A stretch of 64,000 bases of DNA from Camellia lanceoleosa (GCA_025200525.1 CM045770.1:82329347-82393346); one strand, 5' to 3'. Shown: positions 21,755 through 34,452, counted from the first letter of the stretch. Translations and numbers: made by a program. Notes: a model not told the origin generated them from the sequence alone.

Positions 21755-21757
21755 TTA
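21755..21757 (-). other. In-frame stop (TAA) between protease linker and RT
   Basis: The upstream frame reads ...EQERKIC-stop, and the same frame continues with TLVDEITTVNIG, the normal N-terminal linker of RT. E2 has the same codon at 53659-53661. The context TTAAACCCTAG also contains a telo-box-like AAACCCTA. In Ogre-type elements gag-protease and RT-integrase are likewise separated by stop(s) and joined by splicing. Confidence 0.6.
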
Positions 21758-23503
21758 ACAAATCTTTCTGCTCTTGCTCAATTAATTGTTGCAAAAGCGG
21801 AGGAACCGTCCTCGTCGTTTTCAAAATTTTGAAAGTCTGAATTAATGCAATAAATTAAGGGCCTGAAAAGTACTCGAAACCACATTCACCTCATTCTCAT
21901 TAAGTTCATCCAAATCGTCCGATTCATTTAGCAGAGACTCAAATGAAAAGGAAAAAAGATGACCTAAAACAGGACTTTGGCATCGGGTTAACATCCGGGA
22001 GTACAGACTCGGACTTCGGTCGGTGGAATCTGATTAGACTCACAAGACTTCGGTGGAATCGATTCCGGCTCACTACTGATCCGGTCTTCTTTGGACAAAA
22101 ATCCTCCTCGTATTGCCAAATGAGAGGGTGCGATAGATGCATCAAGATAGGCTCTTTGGTTGGCTCATGATCGTTTCATCCCCAATCATGGAAACGCGAA
22201 GTTATCCCTAAGCACTTATGGTCGTCGGAGGATCGAGAGAGTAGACATGCGGCGCTACCCCGTTTCAAATTCGTGCCCTCGGGATCCTTTGCCTTACCTG
22301 CTCAACCTCGGTGATGGAGTGCATGCGCTCTGTGTAGCGTCATCCCGGATAGTTGCGGTCGAAGAAGATCTCGAAGCTTTGCGCTTCTTCTCGCGTTTAT
22401 CCACGGCTCTGGAAGCGCAAAATGGAAAATCCTCCCCTCCGGACAAAGCGTCCGTTCGGTACTGAATGGGCCTATGCATTAATTCAAAAAGGCTTCGACT
22501 GCTTTGCTCACAGCTCTGCCGGCCATTTCCTTTCCTTTCCTCACCCGTCCTCTTTGGTGGGCGGATAACCCAATCAAAAGGTATGCGGGTTGTGTGGCAC
22601 CGGCCAATCTTTGCGACTCCTTTCTGCCGCTCCTTCCTAATCCCATCCGGGGATGTGTTGTAGCTTGTTCATGAGGTAGGCGGATTGAGCACTAACGTAC
22701 ACACCTTTATTCTGACCATAATATTACGCACCACGGGCCTCGGCCAAAGTGAACCCGATAAGAACACATCCTCCGTGCCATGCTCGATCTCTAGGCGGTG
22801 TAGACACTTCGGCGGATGGATGGATGAATTTCGAAGACAATAGCCACCCCTTCGTGAGAATACTTCAACATCTGGTGTAAAGTGGAAGAGCGCTTTTACT
22901 TGGTGCAACCACGGCGCCCCAAGAGCAAGTTGAAGGTTCTTGAGAGCGTCCAAGACATGAAATTCGATGTTGTGTTGTCTGGACCAACTTGGGTGCGAAT
23001 CTTGGCGGTCCCATCACTTCTGCTAGTATTATCATATGCTTTGATCACTTGAGTGGTTGGTATGAAGTCGCGGGCTTCAACCCGATTGCATCTGTTGTTA
23101 CGTTTGGCGGAACATTGATGGCGGTATCGGTATCAACAAGTACCACCGGTATCCACTTGTCTCTACATTCCACGGAAACATAGAGGTTTGTTATGATTTA
23201 TGCCCTCGGCGGTAGTTCTTTATGCGAAAAGGTTAATCTTGGGGAACCTCCTCCGGAAAAACCCATGACAATTTGCTTTCGGTGTAGTATCTATAGAGAG
23301 TTTGGCCTTGTCCATAGCGAGATAGGACTGACTTCTGTGTACTCGCGCGCCATAGCGATCCCAGATGGAGATATGCTTGTATCTTCTTCAATTGCTTGAG
23401 CTGACTTCTTCTTCAATCTGTTTCTCATACATTTCTCGGCTTCTTTGTCTTTCCACGATGCCTCGGGTTGGTCTAAATCTTTGGGGCTTGAAATATCGCC
23501 CAC
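21758..23503 (-). pseudogene. E1 acidic linker and aspartic protease
   Basis: Order on the minus strand: basic/coiled N-terminal part (EASWKDKEAEKCM, about 23460), protease active-site region (about 23100-23050, where E2 has VVLVDTGSAIN), flap and C-terminal part (LKNLQLALGAPWLHQVKAL, about 22940-22880), a G-patch-like tail (about 22600) and a Ser/Glu/Asp-rich linker (about 21780-22140). Frames are broken throughout in this copy. The protein would cleave the Gag-Pol precursor. Confidence 0.7.
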
Positions 23504-26090
23504 TTCTTGTCATATGAGCGATCTCGTCAATATACGGGTATCATCTGGTTGGTTACTTCCCAATCCTCATCTGTGTGGGCAAGACATAAGTCATCGTCTT
23601 CCACCACATTTCGTCGGCGGTAAGCAGACACACTGTCGCTCGGTATGATCGTCTTTCGCGGCACCTTGATCCTCATGCATGACATTTCTTGTTCCGTGCA
23701 CGACACTCTCGACCCCCATGGGCCTTAGCTTTTCGATTCTCTCGGAATCCTCAAATCTTTGTTGTTCCAAGCGTGTCGATCTGTTGGTGGTTCAATACTC
23801 CTGCATTACAATCCCCAAATTTGAGCGAAATTCTTAGCCTTGGCGCTCTCCGTGTATTCGACTCTCGGCCCTTCCGGCCTGCGATACTCTCGCCCTAGGG
23901 CCTTGCAGTTGAAATTCTACAATGTCTGGTTGATCATCTAACCATCTGGTAACTTCTGCTGACCCCTCGTATTCAAACCAATTGATTGCGGCATCTCTTG
24001 ATTCTTGGTCACTGAAGAACTGGAGGTTGGCAAAGTCCTCTCCCACAGTTGTTAGGTCATCTGTTTCCCTTTCAAATCTGTCCCCCTGGATTACACATGA
24101 CTCTCCATTTTCTGGCAGCCCTACACTCAGCTCTGGCCCCTTGTTGGATGTATTCACTTGGATCATAGGCTCTTTCAGCAAGATTCCCAGACTTTTCGAT
24201 CTCAGACTCAGCAACTCCTTTTTCTTCTGAAATCTGCCTTGTCCCATCTTTGGTGGTCACCACCACTGGCTCAGATTGGGTTGTGGAGATGTCTATCGTG
24301 CACAAGTCAGTCTGAATAGGAAGGATCACCTCGGCTTAGGTAGGTGGGATGGGGTGATATAGATACTAGGATCGTGAACCGACCCGGTTTGGATGAAGTT
24401 GATTCTGTTGGGAGGAGGGCTTGGTTATGTGGTGGGAGAGGATTTGTAAATGACGTTGGGTTTTCGGAGACACGATCACTGCTTGTCAATAAGATCTGGA
24501 TCTCATGGCCTTAATCTGAAACAACGATCGGTGTCATGGCCGTCTTTGTTGGTGATCTGTGATATTTTGTTGGATCATGAGAGGAGGAGTGGATTTGGCG
24601 ATGGCCTCGGCTCTAGGGGCGTCAAATGCTTCTTCTGATTAATACCCCGAGCTTTGGGCGGGGGCATATATAGGGTGAAGGTTCTTTGGCCTCTGGGTTG
24701 ATATTTGGTGTTTTGGGTATTACTTCGGATGTGCGAGAAAGGCGTGGCTATCGTGGGTCTTGGGGAGAGGAGTGGTGGTGACCATGCTCACCTCTGAAGC
24801 TTCGTCGATTCTTGGCGCCACTCGAACTGCGTTGTTATTCTGGTTGAAAGTTCTTCAGGTTGCTCCTTATCTTGATCGTCGGACCTTGTTTCATGGCATC
24901 CTCGTCTGTACCCCATCTCGTGTAAATCGAGAAGGTGGGAAAGGAATGATCATCTTACGCATCAATTTCGGTTGGAGTGCGCACAATCATCTGATTTGAT
25001 CTTTGTCTGTAGGCCTCAAGGTCATCATCGATGCCTTTGCCCTCAACAAGTTCTGAAATCGAGAAAGTCTCCTTGGGTTCTGCCTCGTTGTTTGAGATCA
25101 CGGGTTGTAATCTCGTCGTGTATTGTCTGATCTTGTGCAACAAAGGCCTCGGCCATTTCATCGACTTCTTTTTACCTCATCTTCTAACCGCGTGCGGATG
25201 GCCACACCGACAAAGTTGGCCAAAGCGGAAAGCTTTTGTGGTCGGGTTAGGCCCATTAGCATGAGAATGTCGAGAATAGTCGAAGATGAACCATGGGGTC
25301 CCGGACGTCGAAGCGGTCAATTTGTGGCATCTTGAATCTATCTGGCAATGTTACGGCTACATCGGTGTACCCATCTTCGATGTCTGGAATGGCCTTTACC
25401 CCTTGTGATTTCTTGAAAAGCTTCTCAAGCTTGCTCGGTTTAGAAATTTGTATGGTCGATTTGAACTCAAAGGAAGTCGGGTGGTTGGGTGTGTGAGTCT
25501 TGGACAGTTGAGGTGGAAGCGGGGACGGAGCTAGCCCCTTTGGAAGGTTTGTGTCCTCTAGGATATTCTGGACATTTGGCACGGTGTTACAGGTGTTTGG
25601 CGAGTATTACGAGCAGTAGGAGCTGCTTTCGGGTAATGGGGGCCTGGTGGAGGAGGAACGATGAGAAGCGGATCGCATTCTGCATTGCGATCTAGTAATG
25701 AGCTTCGGCTTTCTTTGGGCCATGACGTAACTGTTGCTTAGAAAATTCGCTTGGCGGATGGCATCTTCTGCATCTGTCTCATGCTCTCTTGCATTTGGCG
25801 CATCATTTCCTCTATCCGGCCATATTACATTGGTCGGTGGTGACCGTAAGTGTATCTCTATGGCGGAAGCAGGAATCCTAACTTTATTTGTTTCTTTGCT
25901 AAAGTAGTATTGTCCGGTAATCCTGCTCGACACCTGCGCCTCCTTGGCCTTCTTCTAACAAGCGGTGGTAGGGAGTGGAACCTTTGGATGTCCGATTAAC
26001 GGATCCTCGGATCGATTAGTCGGCGACCTCGTGTCCAAAGTGCTTGGGGAATATCTCTTTGGTTGGAAGCAATTGTGCTAAAAACTGCTC
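23504..26090 (-). pseudogene. E1 gag
   Basis: Recognised by the retrotransposon gag region, clearest in E2, and by the E1 segment with KLEKLFKKSQGVKAIPDIEDGYTDVAVTL at about 25420. Proline-rich linkers (NPTSFTNPLPPHNQALLP, about 24450) and an acidic C-terminal region (TVGEDFANLQFFSDQES, about 24030) follow. Many 1-2-nt differences from E2, a large share at CAG/CTG. Forms the virus-like particle. Confidence 0.75.
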
Positions 26091-26779
26091 TAGCAAAAAG
26101 ATAAATAAAAGCGAAAAGGAAATAAATAACGGATAAGCGGATGACATAACGCTTAAATTAAATACACAACACACAGTGGGTATAACAACACACGGTAGTA
26201 ATTTGAATACCTTGTCCTCAAATCTTGATCAATATCACTGAATCTTTGCCCCAAAAGCTGAATCGGATACATGAGATGGCGATTCTCAAATCTTGTTGAT
26301 GCCCACACTGATGCCCAAACTCATAAGTGATACATGCATTCTGTGAAACACACTCTAAAGCACATAACGAGATAAGTGAGAGCCAAAACACCCCTATGTT
26401 GGGGTAGGGTTTTCTGTCCTATTTTGTCGAGGAGCTAGGGTTTCACTACACTTGTGACTTCAAACAACCTATAAGCGGGTAAGCAACTTTGTCCTAGTTT
26501 GGAATGGTCACTATGGATCGAATATGCACTAGGTCGAATGGTCGAAAAGGGTGCCGGTAAAAAAGGTTTGTGTTCCCATCTTGGCGAGCATGTAAATCGA
26601 CCTTATGGACATGCCTTGACAAGACAAGCCTCGGCAAACGCTCGGGAATAGCGAGATGGCAAACCACGGTGTCCTAAGCGCACCAATGCAAATGCAATGC
26701 AAAAGAAACATACAAGTGTAATCAAAACCGGATATCATGAGTTGAGTCAAGTTCTCTAAATCCCAGTGAGTCGCCGAAG
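26091..26779 (-). other. E1 5' untranslated leader and primer binding site
   Basis: No coding region supported. Contains an imperfect hairpin CCCCTATGTTGGGG (about 26390). The primer site next to the LTR (about 26760-26778) is damaged (TCCCAGTGAGTCGCC where E2 reads TCCCCAGCAGAGTCGCCA), missing CAG-type trinucleotides. Confidence 0.65.
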
Positions 26780-29700
26780 CGTAGGCGTCCCGAGCGCCCG
26801 GGAGGTTAAGTCCGTTCGTTCATATTGGGGTCACTACGGTTCAAGGACTCAAATGTCACGGTTCTTAATCTTGAACCAAATAGTCCAAATCGGCAAATCG
26901 TTTTGAAAGCGATTTTTGAAAGAAGTGCCAAACATGGTTGCTTTGCGGATCTGAGTCGCCACCTAAATGTTTTTAATGGAAAATTTAGGAAACCACGACT
27001 CGGTGCCAAAGGCCACGTGTCGTCATCACCAAAGTTGCCTCGGCTCGGGAACTTAGGTACGATTGGGAAAGGTCGCCATTGAGCACCCGCTTCGCCCGGT
27101 CAAATACCGGCCTCTACTAATCATGATATCTATTTTGAAAACATTGTATGCTCTTATTCCGGTTATTAGCCTAGGTCGCCTGAATTGGAACAAAACATTT
27201 CATGTTTGTTTTTGAAAGATGGTTTGCTACCCGCAGGTAGGCTTATAATACAGATTTTGCCACCCTCAGGTGGGCTTAGAAAAACGTGATTTTGCCACGA
27301 TCTAGTGGGCTTAAAACAAACATTTGATGAATTGTTCCCATCCAAATAACACAACCTCCACCCACGAGGCATTCAAAGCGGTTATATCACATAGCAGTTA
27401 GCCTCATAGTAAGCATGCTATTCATGGCAACACTCACCGCATGCAAGGATGCTAAAGCATAAAACTCACAAGTACTCCAAGCCAAAACAAAAACTCATTA
27501 GAAATCATGCATGATCCTAAAGTATCTGAAATGCCTAATGCAACACGCAAAAATGCAAACTATAGAGGCTCGGCTATTCTAAACATGGCATATGGAATGC
27601 TACAACTATCATGTATTCAATTTGGAATTGAAATACAAATGCGATTAGTATGATCACGAGCAGTGCATGCAAAAGCAGATGAATGAATGCAAACATGCTA
27701 TCATCTTGTATGTTAATTGAAATATGCCCTAATCTAACCATCATAAGTAGGTAAATAAAAGGAAGAAAAGGCGTGGGGTTGGAAGACATACATGACACTC
27801 ACACACACGTATTACATTTATGCCCTCGCAGAGGTCGAATAAATATACATCGAATAAAAAGAATAATACAGTCCAAATATGTACAAATTCCTAATTAATT
27901 AACAAATTAACTAAGAAAATAAATAAACTGGCATGCAAGCCAGGGACTGCCTTGATTCCATTCCGGATGATGAATGATGCATGCCCGGGTTGCCTTTGCG
28001 CGGAAATCCATGACGATGCCCCAATTAGCCTCTGTTTGCACCTGTTCTTGAAATGCGTGCCAAGTCTCGGAAGACTGCTGATTCTTGATTTTGCTGCACC
28101 AGAGAGCAGGAGAGGGGCATAGTAATGTATTTTCACAAATATATGCATGCCTCGATCCTCGTGTCACCAATCATGCATCTCGATGCATGATGGTAGAAAG
28201 CAGTGCACAACTCAATATAGAATGAATGCATATGAACACTACAACAAAACCTAACTCCATCATGGATAATCAAGTGTCGGTGACTTAGGAATTGAGACAC
28301 GTTCCGTCACTTTCGAATGGGCGCACCTCGTTTCCGTGCAGACTAACTCCTATCCGAACATGATGCAGATATGCATGATATGCATGAAATGCAACTAATA
28401 TACAACCTAGCATGCAAAATGTTATGAAATGATAAACCACGATGCGAGGTAATACTGGCAGAGCATACACAATGTTATGGATGAAATGACATATAATGCA
28501 ATAATGGGCTTACACCAACATGAGAGAGCCTTAGCCACACTCACATAGGAGGCCATCGAGATGAAAACAAGACAACTCGAAATCGTGCAGCGTGCGCAAA
28601 CCAAGAACCGACCTTAGGCACCGAAATGCCACTCTAATGAGACATGGCAAAGACATGGAATATGGTATGCAAACATGCAAAAACAGTAGCAAAATGAGGG
28701 CAAAACAGCCCGAAACAAAGGCGAAATGACACCGATGCATGGAATCACTCCAGAAATACAAAACTAGGTACATGAAATGGCTTCTGACTATACAAAGCAT
28801 GCATAATTAGGACATGAAATGTAAAAAGAAAAAGCAAGGAAGGCCGAGACAAAAATTTTACAGTTACAAAGCATGGCCAAGCAGTGAGCACACATGGGAC
28901 TAAATTAGCATGCAAAAATGGCTCCATAAGAGGGTGATGAAGCAAGTGGTAGATGAAAAGCCCAAACAGAAAAAGACCCTTCTACAACACTGAAGAGGGA
29001 CCAAAAATATGACTACTTACAGTTTATGGAACCCCCAAAACAGTATACAAACACACTCAAAATGTCATGCAAGATGAGGCTCAAAGGAGGCTATAACACA
29101 AAGTATACAAAATATTCATCAAAAAGCCAAAGACCATAATGAAACATGACAAGGGGGTCAAAATATGGCCACTTTAAGTTCTGATCAAGGTCCAAAAACA
29201 GAATCTCAATAAACTAATAAATCATGCAAAAATGGGGACCAAGAGAGGGGTACAATGGCAAGTGATACATGGAGGTCCCCAACAGTGTTGAGCCCTTCTT
29301 CAATGTTGAAGAGGGTCTCAAAATAAACCTTTACAGTTTACATCAGGCTCCAAAACAGATCACACATAAGCCAAAAATACTATGCAAATTAATGGCATTC
29401 AGGGATATTGAAGCAAGTGCAACATGGGGTCCCAAACAGTGTTGAGCCCTTAAACAAAAATGAAAAATGGCTCAAAATAAGCCTAGTTCAGTTAAGGTCA
29501 GAGCCCAAAACAGTAATCAAAGAGGGCCAAGAAATGTTGCAAAAATGAGACCAAAAAGAGGGGAAATGAACTTACCCTTGTAGACCAACCCTTTTGCTGC
29601 CTCTTGGACCAAAAATGTTGCCTCCTTGCCTCTGAAAAACTCCCAAGCTGCTGGAAATGGAGTAGTGGTGGTGGTGCTAGGTGGTGATGAAGAACGTGTG

Positions 29701-30832
29701 TAGAACTTCGGAATTTTTTGAACGAAATGAGAGACATGGAGGGAGATATGCATGCACGAGCTCACCGCAATTTTGTGTAACCCTAAAACCAAGTTTTGCA
29801 GCTGGTTATCTAGACAAATGAGAGGGAAAAAATGAGGGAAAAAGGGAACGGAAATTGCATCAAGTTTCCCTCCAAAAAAGTTCCCTCCGAATACAGGTTT
29901 TGGAGGGAAAAACAATGCACAGCTGTAATGTACTCACCAGAGGAAGGCCGGCTAGTTTTACGAGTTGCGGTGGCTGACGGCCACCCCATGGCTTGGCCAA
30001 GGAGCAAAATGGTCAAGTTGAATTCTGGTCAACCATCACAAAAGGTGTCCTCCGGGCACCCTCAACACAACCAGTGGTTCAAGCTGGAGAAAGTAAACAG
30101 AGAGAGAACAAGCCATTTTTCAAAGGGTTTCAAAAGGTCAGGTGGAATTCTTGGCGGCCACCAACTTTGGTGTCCTCCCATGTGTATACAACACAAACAT
30201 GGGGGTTAGGATTGAAAAAAGTGACCTAGGGTGGTCAACATTGGCTTGGAAGTGAGAAAAGCAGGCGTCGGGCGATGATGGAATATAACTGGTTGCTAAA
30301 ACAATTGCTGGCCTCCACCCTTCTCGGCCTTTTTGTGATGAAACAGAGGTACTGCCAAAAATGAGCGAAAACAGATGCAAAATAAAGGTTCGGGTAAAGC
30401 AGCCGTGATCAGGTCAGCGCACTGTCAGAACACGGGAGTGGTGTTCGACCACAGTTGGTCTCTCGGACCCTTGTCCCTTAAAAGGAGAAAATAAGATGCA
30501 TGCAGAAATCAGACAAGCGGAGGTAGTTAGGCGGTCCGGAAAGGCGCTTTGACTCAGCAGAATCGGGCTCCGAAATGGGCAAAATGGCCTCTGACCATGA
30601 AATGTAGCCCACGACCCGAGAGATGATCTACTAGACCTCTCCCCCTCGGGGAAAAAGCAGAGAAAATCGAGCCGGTTCTCAAGCCGAGGCAAAGTCTGAA
30701 AAAAGTCGAAGTTGGAAGCAAGGCTCACAGTCGAGACTCCTGACCTCAGGAAACGAGCACACCGATACAACATCACCAAGCGCTCAATCGGTGTGTCTGA
30801 GTCTTAAGGTCGGTCAAAAATGGGGTGTCTCT
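26780..30832 (-). repeat. E1 5' LTR
   Basis: Direct repeat of 6499-10678. It shares with the E2 right LTR variants such as AAGCCAGGGACTGCC (about 27945) and AGTAATCAAAGAGGGCC (about 29512), not found in the left LTRs. It contains the triple hairpin at 27226-27311 and GGCCGGCC remnants at about 29945. The outer end is blurred (TGTCTCTGATCG instead of TGTCTACAGATGCG). Confidence 0.92.
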
Positions 30833-31348
30833 GATCGTTTCACATCGAAATCTCGACGCAAAGGGTGACTACTAGAGGCGTCGTTGTAAGCGTTTGAATC
30901 GCTCTAGGTCCTGGATGAAAACTAAGCCCATCTTTCTTCTCGGTCTTCCGCTTTTGATCACGGGAATCGACAAAACTTCCCTCATATATTCCGCCTTTTT
31001 GATCATACCTCGGGCTCGATACATGCCACGGCTCCACTATGTGGATCACATTGACCACTCCTTGAGGCGCCTCTAATCATCCGTCCATGTGGATTAGCGA
31101 GGGTAGGATGTGCGGCCTTAACACCCCCATCAATGTAAAGGTCTAAGTGACCGGTGCGACTAACTCCTCAAGTGTTGCTTCAAACCGCATGATCCTCTGT
31201 CTGGTGTCCTCGCTCCTGTGATATGTCTGCAATGATCTGCTTGATTAAAGCCCTTTCTGGCTCGCCTAGCTTAGAAGGAAACCGGACGTAATCCTCAAAT
31301 CCGCGGATTTCGCTAAGTATACGATAGATTTGAAACTTCATCGGTGGT
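30833..31348 (-). pseudogene. E0 fragment: gag C-terminus to protease start
   Basis: On the minus strand this is the continuation of E0 interrupted by E1: EKKDGLSF, then VVTLCVEIS (VVTLCVRDFDVKR in the cleaner copy at 63015 and following), leading into the protease motif at 6498. Upstream is the gag end with HQLEELV-like and IREVLS-like pieces. It is cut at about 31349 by a chromovirus-type LTR. Many indels relative to the second copy. Confidence 0.75.
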
Positions 31349-32073
31349 TGTAATAATCGACCTTGATTAACGCTATTGGGGACTTAATTATGCCTAATAA
31401 TAATTAAGAAATCAGGTTTATTTGCATGTGTGTTGCATAGATTTTGTGTTTTATCGATTTGTATTTTAAACTTTAATTATAAATTGAAAGCCTTATATTT
31501 TAGATTTGAAATTGATTAGTATTTTGGACTTGTTAGATTTTATGTAATTTAATGGTGTATTTTTCCAAAATGTGATTAGGATTGATTAAATTAGATTAAA
31601 TAATGCTATATTATTGTACCTAAGTATTTACCCTTTTGCCATTGTGAGTGGGACACTTTGTTTAAATCTTATGTGAGGTGTCTTTACACCATTTCATCAT
31701 CCTTTTGCTAAGGAAAAATGTAAGACAAGAAGGAGAGGAGAGAAAACTTGAATTCAACAAGAGTCTTGGCTAGGCACTAGGAGATTTGAAGGTGTATAGC
31801 AACATTGAGCTCCTAGGCTTGGAATTGAAGGTGTAAGGTAGAATCCCCTCTCACCATCCTCTCATTCATGCATTTGAAATGGTTTTGTAGGATTCTTGGT
31901 TAGATTGAAGTGTAAAGTTGGAAATGGGTTTAGGATGTTGAATTGAAGTCCATAACATACATGCATGTGCATATTCATGGAAATTGAAGTTGTTTTGTAT
32001 CAAATCTCTACATGCATGTTCATGTTTTGTCAAGTCCATGAATTTATCAAAACTCGGGTTAAATGATGCCTTG
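31349..32073 (+). repeat. Outer chromovirus-like LTR, 5' part
   Basis: Begins TGTAATAATC directly after E0 gag sequence, at the same place as in the second copy (63551). It aligns along its length with the 5' part of the LTRs at 35346 and (inverted) 32074-34452: the shared ATTAAATTAGATTAAA, a GGGACAC/GGGCC block, then GGAGAG, TTGAAGGTGTAAGG and ACATGCATG. Split at 32073 by the solo LTR. Confidence 0.75.
32069..32073. repeat. Target site duplication CCTTG, left side of solo LTR
   Basis: CCTTG precedes TGTCACGACCC at 32074 and recurs at 34453-34457 just after the LTR end TGTACA. Removing the LTR and one copy restores continuity of the outer LTR. Confidence 0.85.
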
Positions 32074-34452
32074 TGTCACGACCCAAACCCGGCCTATGGG
32101 TTTTAACATCAGAATGGCCAAGAATCCGAGATTATCAAGACTCACGAGAAGAACACGATTAAACAGTAAAGTTCAGAACTGGCGGAAATAAAGATAACTA
32201 GTGTCCATTGAAATTTGGAAAATCGTATACCAAAAACATTTTCATGCATTCATACTGATTCAATACCGATCAGTCTATATACTCCTATCTCTACATATAT
32301 ACAACAGTCGTCACGGGAACCTAATCCTCGATACTTGTGAGACAGAAAAGCAGAGAGCAATCTACTCTGATGGTACAAAAGCGGTAAGAAGGCCGATGGG
32401 GACACAAAAACACCAAGCCATAGCATGGCAACTCGGAACCTCGCCGAGTGAGGCCACATAGGGTGGCTTGATAAAAGCGGGGACCCACCCACGCTCCTAG
32501 CTCCGGTCCCGTGCGAGAACCTACATATATATATATAAGCGGTGAGCTAAAGCCCAAAGGAATAACATAATGCGTAAAGGGGTTATGAATGAATGTCCTT
32601 CATTAATGAAATCGATTCATTAAACATGATATTTGATCATTGATATTCGATCAATCATCATATGTGGTACATCCACTAGCCTATAAACATGATAGGTCCA
32701 AAAGGACCGGGTCTACGCAGACCAACAAAGAATGATGGCCATCGATCGATAATGTATGGTTCCACGAGACAATAAAGAATACTTAAGGATGCCTACAGTC
32801 TGATAAAAGCAGGACATGCATTCATTCAAGAACAACATACTTCAATAAACAATCTGATTCGATATTCAAAAGATAACCATTTTGAACATATCTTTACACA
32901 AACATTACTCACGAGAGATTGGGCTAATAGCACTAGAAGCGCGTCCCAGAGAGCCAACCCTAAGCAGCTTAACAAATAGAACACACACTAAGTTTCATAA
33001 TTGGAAAAGATCACAACTTAATCCTTACATTTGCCTTGGTGTGTTCTACACCTCTATCCTCATTAAGATGTCTTAAACTAGGCCTAAGAATGCCTAGAAT
33101 GAGATGAGGATGCAAAAATACAGTTGGAGGGCATTTTTCAAAAGTTGCTGAAAACAGGGGTCTTTCTCGAGCGGGCCCTCCTTCCGCCGGGGCGAGGTTG
33201 CAAAATCAAAGGCTTCGCTCGAGCGAACAATCCTTCGCTCGAGCGGTCTGATGAAACAGTAAAAGTACTGGATGCTCGATTTTTACGCTCGAGCCACCAA
33301 TCTTTCGCTCGAGCGTGGCTCAGAGGAAACGTTGGTCGCTCGAGCGAGGAATCCTTCGCTCGAGCGAAGAAGCCAAATCTGGAATTTCCAGATTTGCCTT
33401 CCAAGCTCAAACCAAGCATTCAATCACTCAAAACTCGACCTCTTGGGCCCAAATTCTGGAAAAACACATCTCAATGCCAAATACAACAAGTTCAAAAGCA
33501 ATTTGAGAATTCAAAGCCCAATGGCGAGTCAATTTAATCCAAAAATCAAACCCATTTTTCATGAACATAGCTTAAATGAACATGCATGAGGTTTAAACCA
33601 AATCAAAGCTTCAACTCTTGCTCCAAAGAGCTCAATCTTTTCAAAACAAGATGAAAACATGGATTTAAACATGATTATGAACATGCATGTGGCATTTGAC
33701 CATGAAATCAACTTCAAACTCACTAAAACCAACATGCGTACAACAATTAAGCTTCAATCTCACATGCTAAGCTTAAAACATGACTTAGCTCATAAATTTA
33801 ACATGAAACATGCAAGAACTAGTTCAATGACAACAATAAGAAGATGAGTACCTTACCTAGAGTTTCAATTACAAGGTGAGGAAGCTAAATTATGAAATCT
33901 ACACTCCAAATCTTCAAGCTTCCTAGCAAAACTCAAGAACAAGCCAAACTCTCACTTTCTCTCTCTAATTCTCTTCTTGGTCGGTATAAAGACATAAAAT
34001 GGCTGAGGAAAGTGTTTGCCTAAGGTATGTCAATGCTCGAACATGATATAATACAAGGCCCACTAACAATGGCAAAACGGTAATTCGTCAAACTCTTTAA
34101 TTAGCTCGTTTTAATCTAATTTAATCGATACCAAATCGATTTTCAATTAAATATACCATAAAACCACATAAATTATGGTAATCATGAAACACTAAACAAT
34201 TTTCAGGTTTGAGTGTGGATAAGGCCTTCAATTTCTTGATTTAAGCGTAAGCACGCGAGCAGATAATTAAACCGCCGAGCAGATGGAAATGCAATACTAT
34301 AGACACACTTAGTCAATTCAATTCTAGTTTTTCAATCGATGCATTGTGTTTGATCGGTTCAATTATCGATCGTAAGCAATCTCCATTTCACAATAATGGT
34401 AATAAATCCATGATCGGTGTTTGGTCGATGTAAATTAGCTTGAGGTTGTACA
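32074..34452 (-). repeat. Solo LTR (2379 bp), chromovirus type, minus strand
   Basis: On the plus strand it starts TGTCACGACCC and ends TTGTACA, so on its own strand it runs TGTACAACC...GGGTCGTGACA. It matches in inverted orientation the LTR ending at 37271. There is no internal region or primer site, and it is flanked by CCTTG duplications, so it is a solo LTR left by LTR-LTR recombination. It contains an array of CGCTCGAGCG palindromes. Confidence 0.87.
33160..33372. repeat. Array of CGCTCGAGCG palindromes
   Basis: The 10-bp perfect palindrome CGCTCGAGCG, or its CTCGAGCG core, recurs about eight times in ~210 bp at irregular spacing, often after CCTT or TCTTT. In the sibling LTRs (34715-35050 and 36160-36290) the equivalent area has broken forms such as CTTCGAGCGAG and CTCGGCGAG. 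Such a self-complementary cluster could form cruciforms or bind a dimeric protein. Confidence 0.8.

Larger units (their letters stand above)
6499..30832 (-). mobile_element. E1: complete ~24.3-kb Tat-lineage LTR retrotransposon
   Basis: Two direct ~4.1-kb LTRs (6499-10678 and about 26780-30832) flank an internal region with the primer site next to the right LTR and the purine tract next to the left, so the element reads on the minus strand. gag, protease, RT, two RNase H domains and integrase occupy 18550-26090. Two plus-strand spliced genes occupy about 11750-17876. The large size, dual RNase H and a conserved stop between protease and RT recall Ogre-type Tat elements. It sits in the E0 protease. 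Confidence 0.92.

Noticed and set aside
10680..26780. C-to-T mutation (RIP-like or deamination) as the cause of E1/E2 differences
   Set aside because: Most differences are indels, A-to-G or T-to-C at CAG/CTG and homopolymers, not the C-to-T/G-to-A pattern.
32520..32545. TATATATA run as a promoter TATA box (also near 36860)
   Set aside because: Simple AT repeat inside LTRs with no supporting start signal; position alone is not enough.
33124..33589. Arg/Ser/Glu-rich frames over the CGCTCGAGCG cluster
   Set aside because: The residues are produced by the palindromic DNA repeat in a non-coding LTR.
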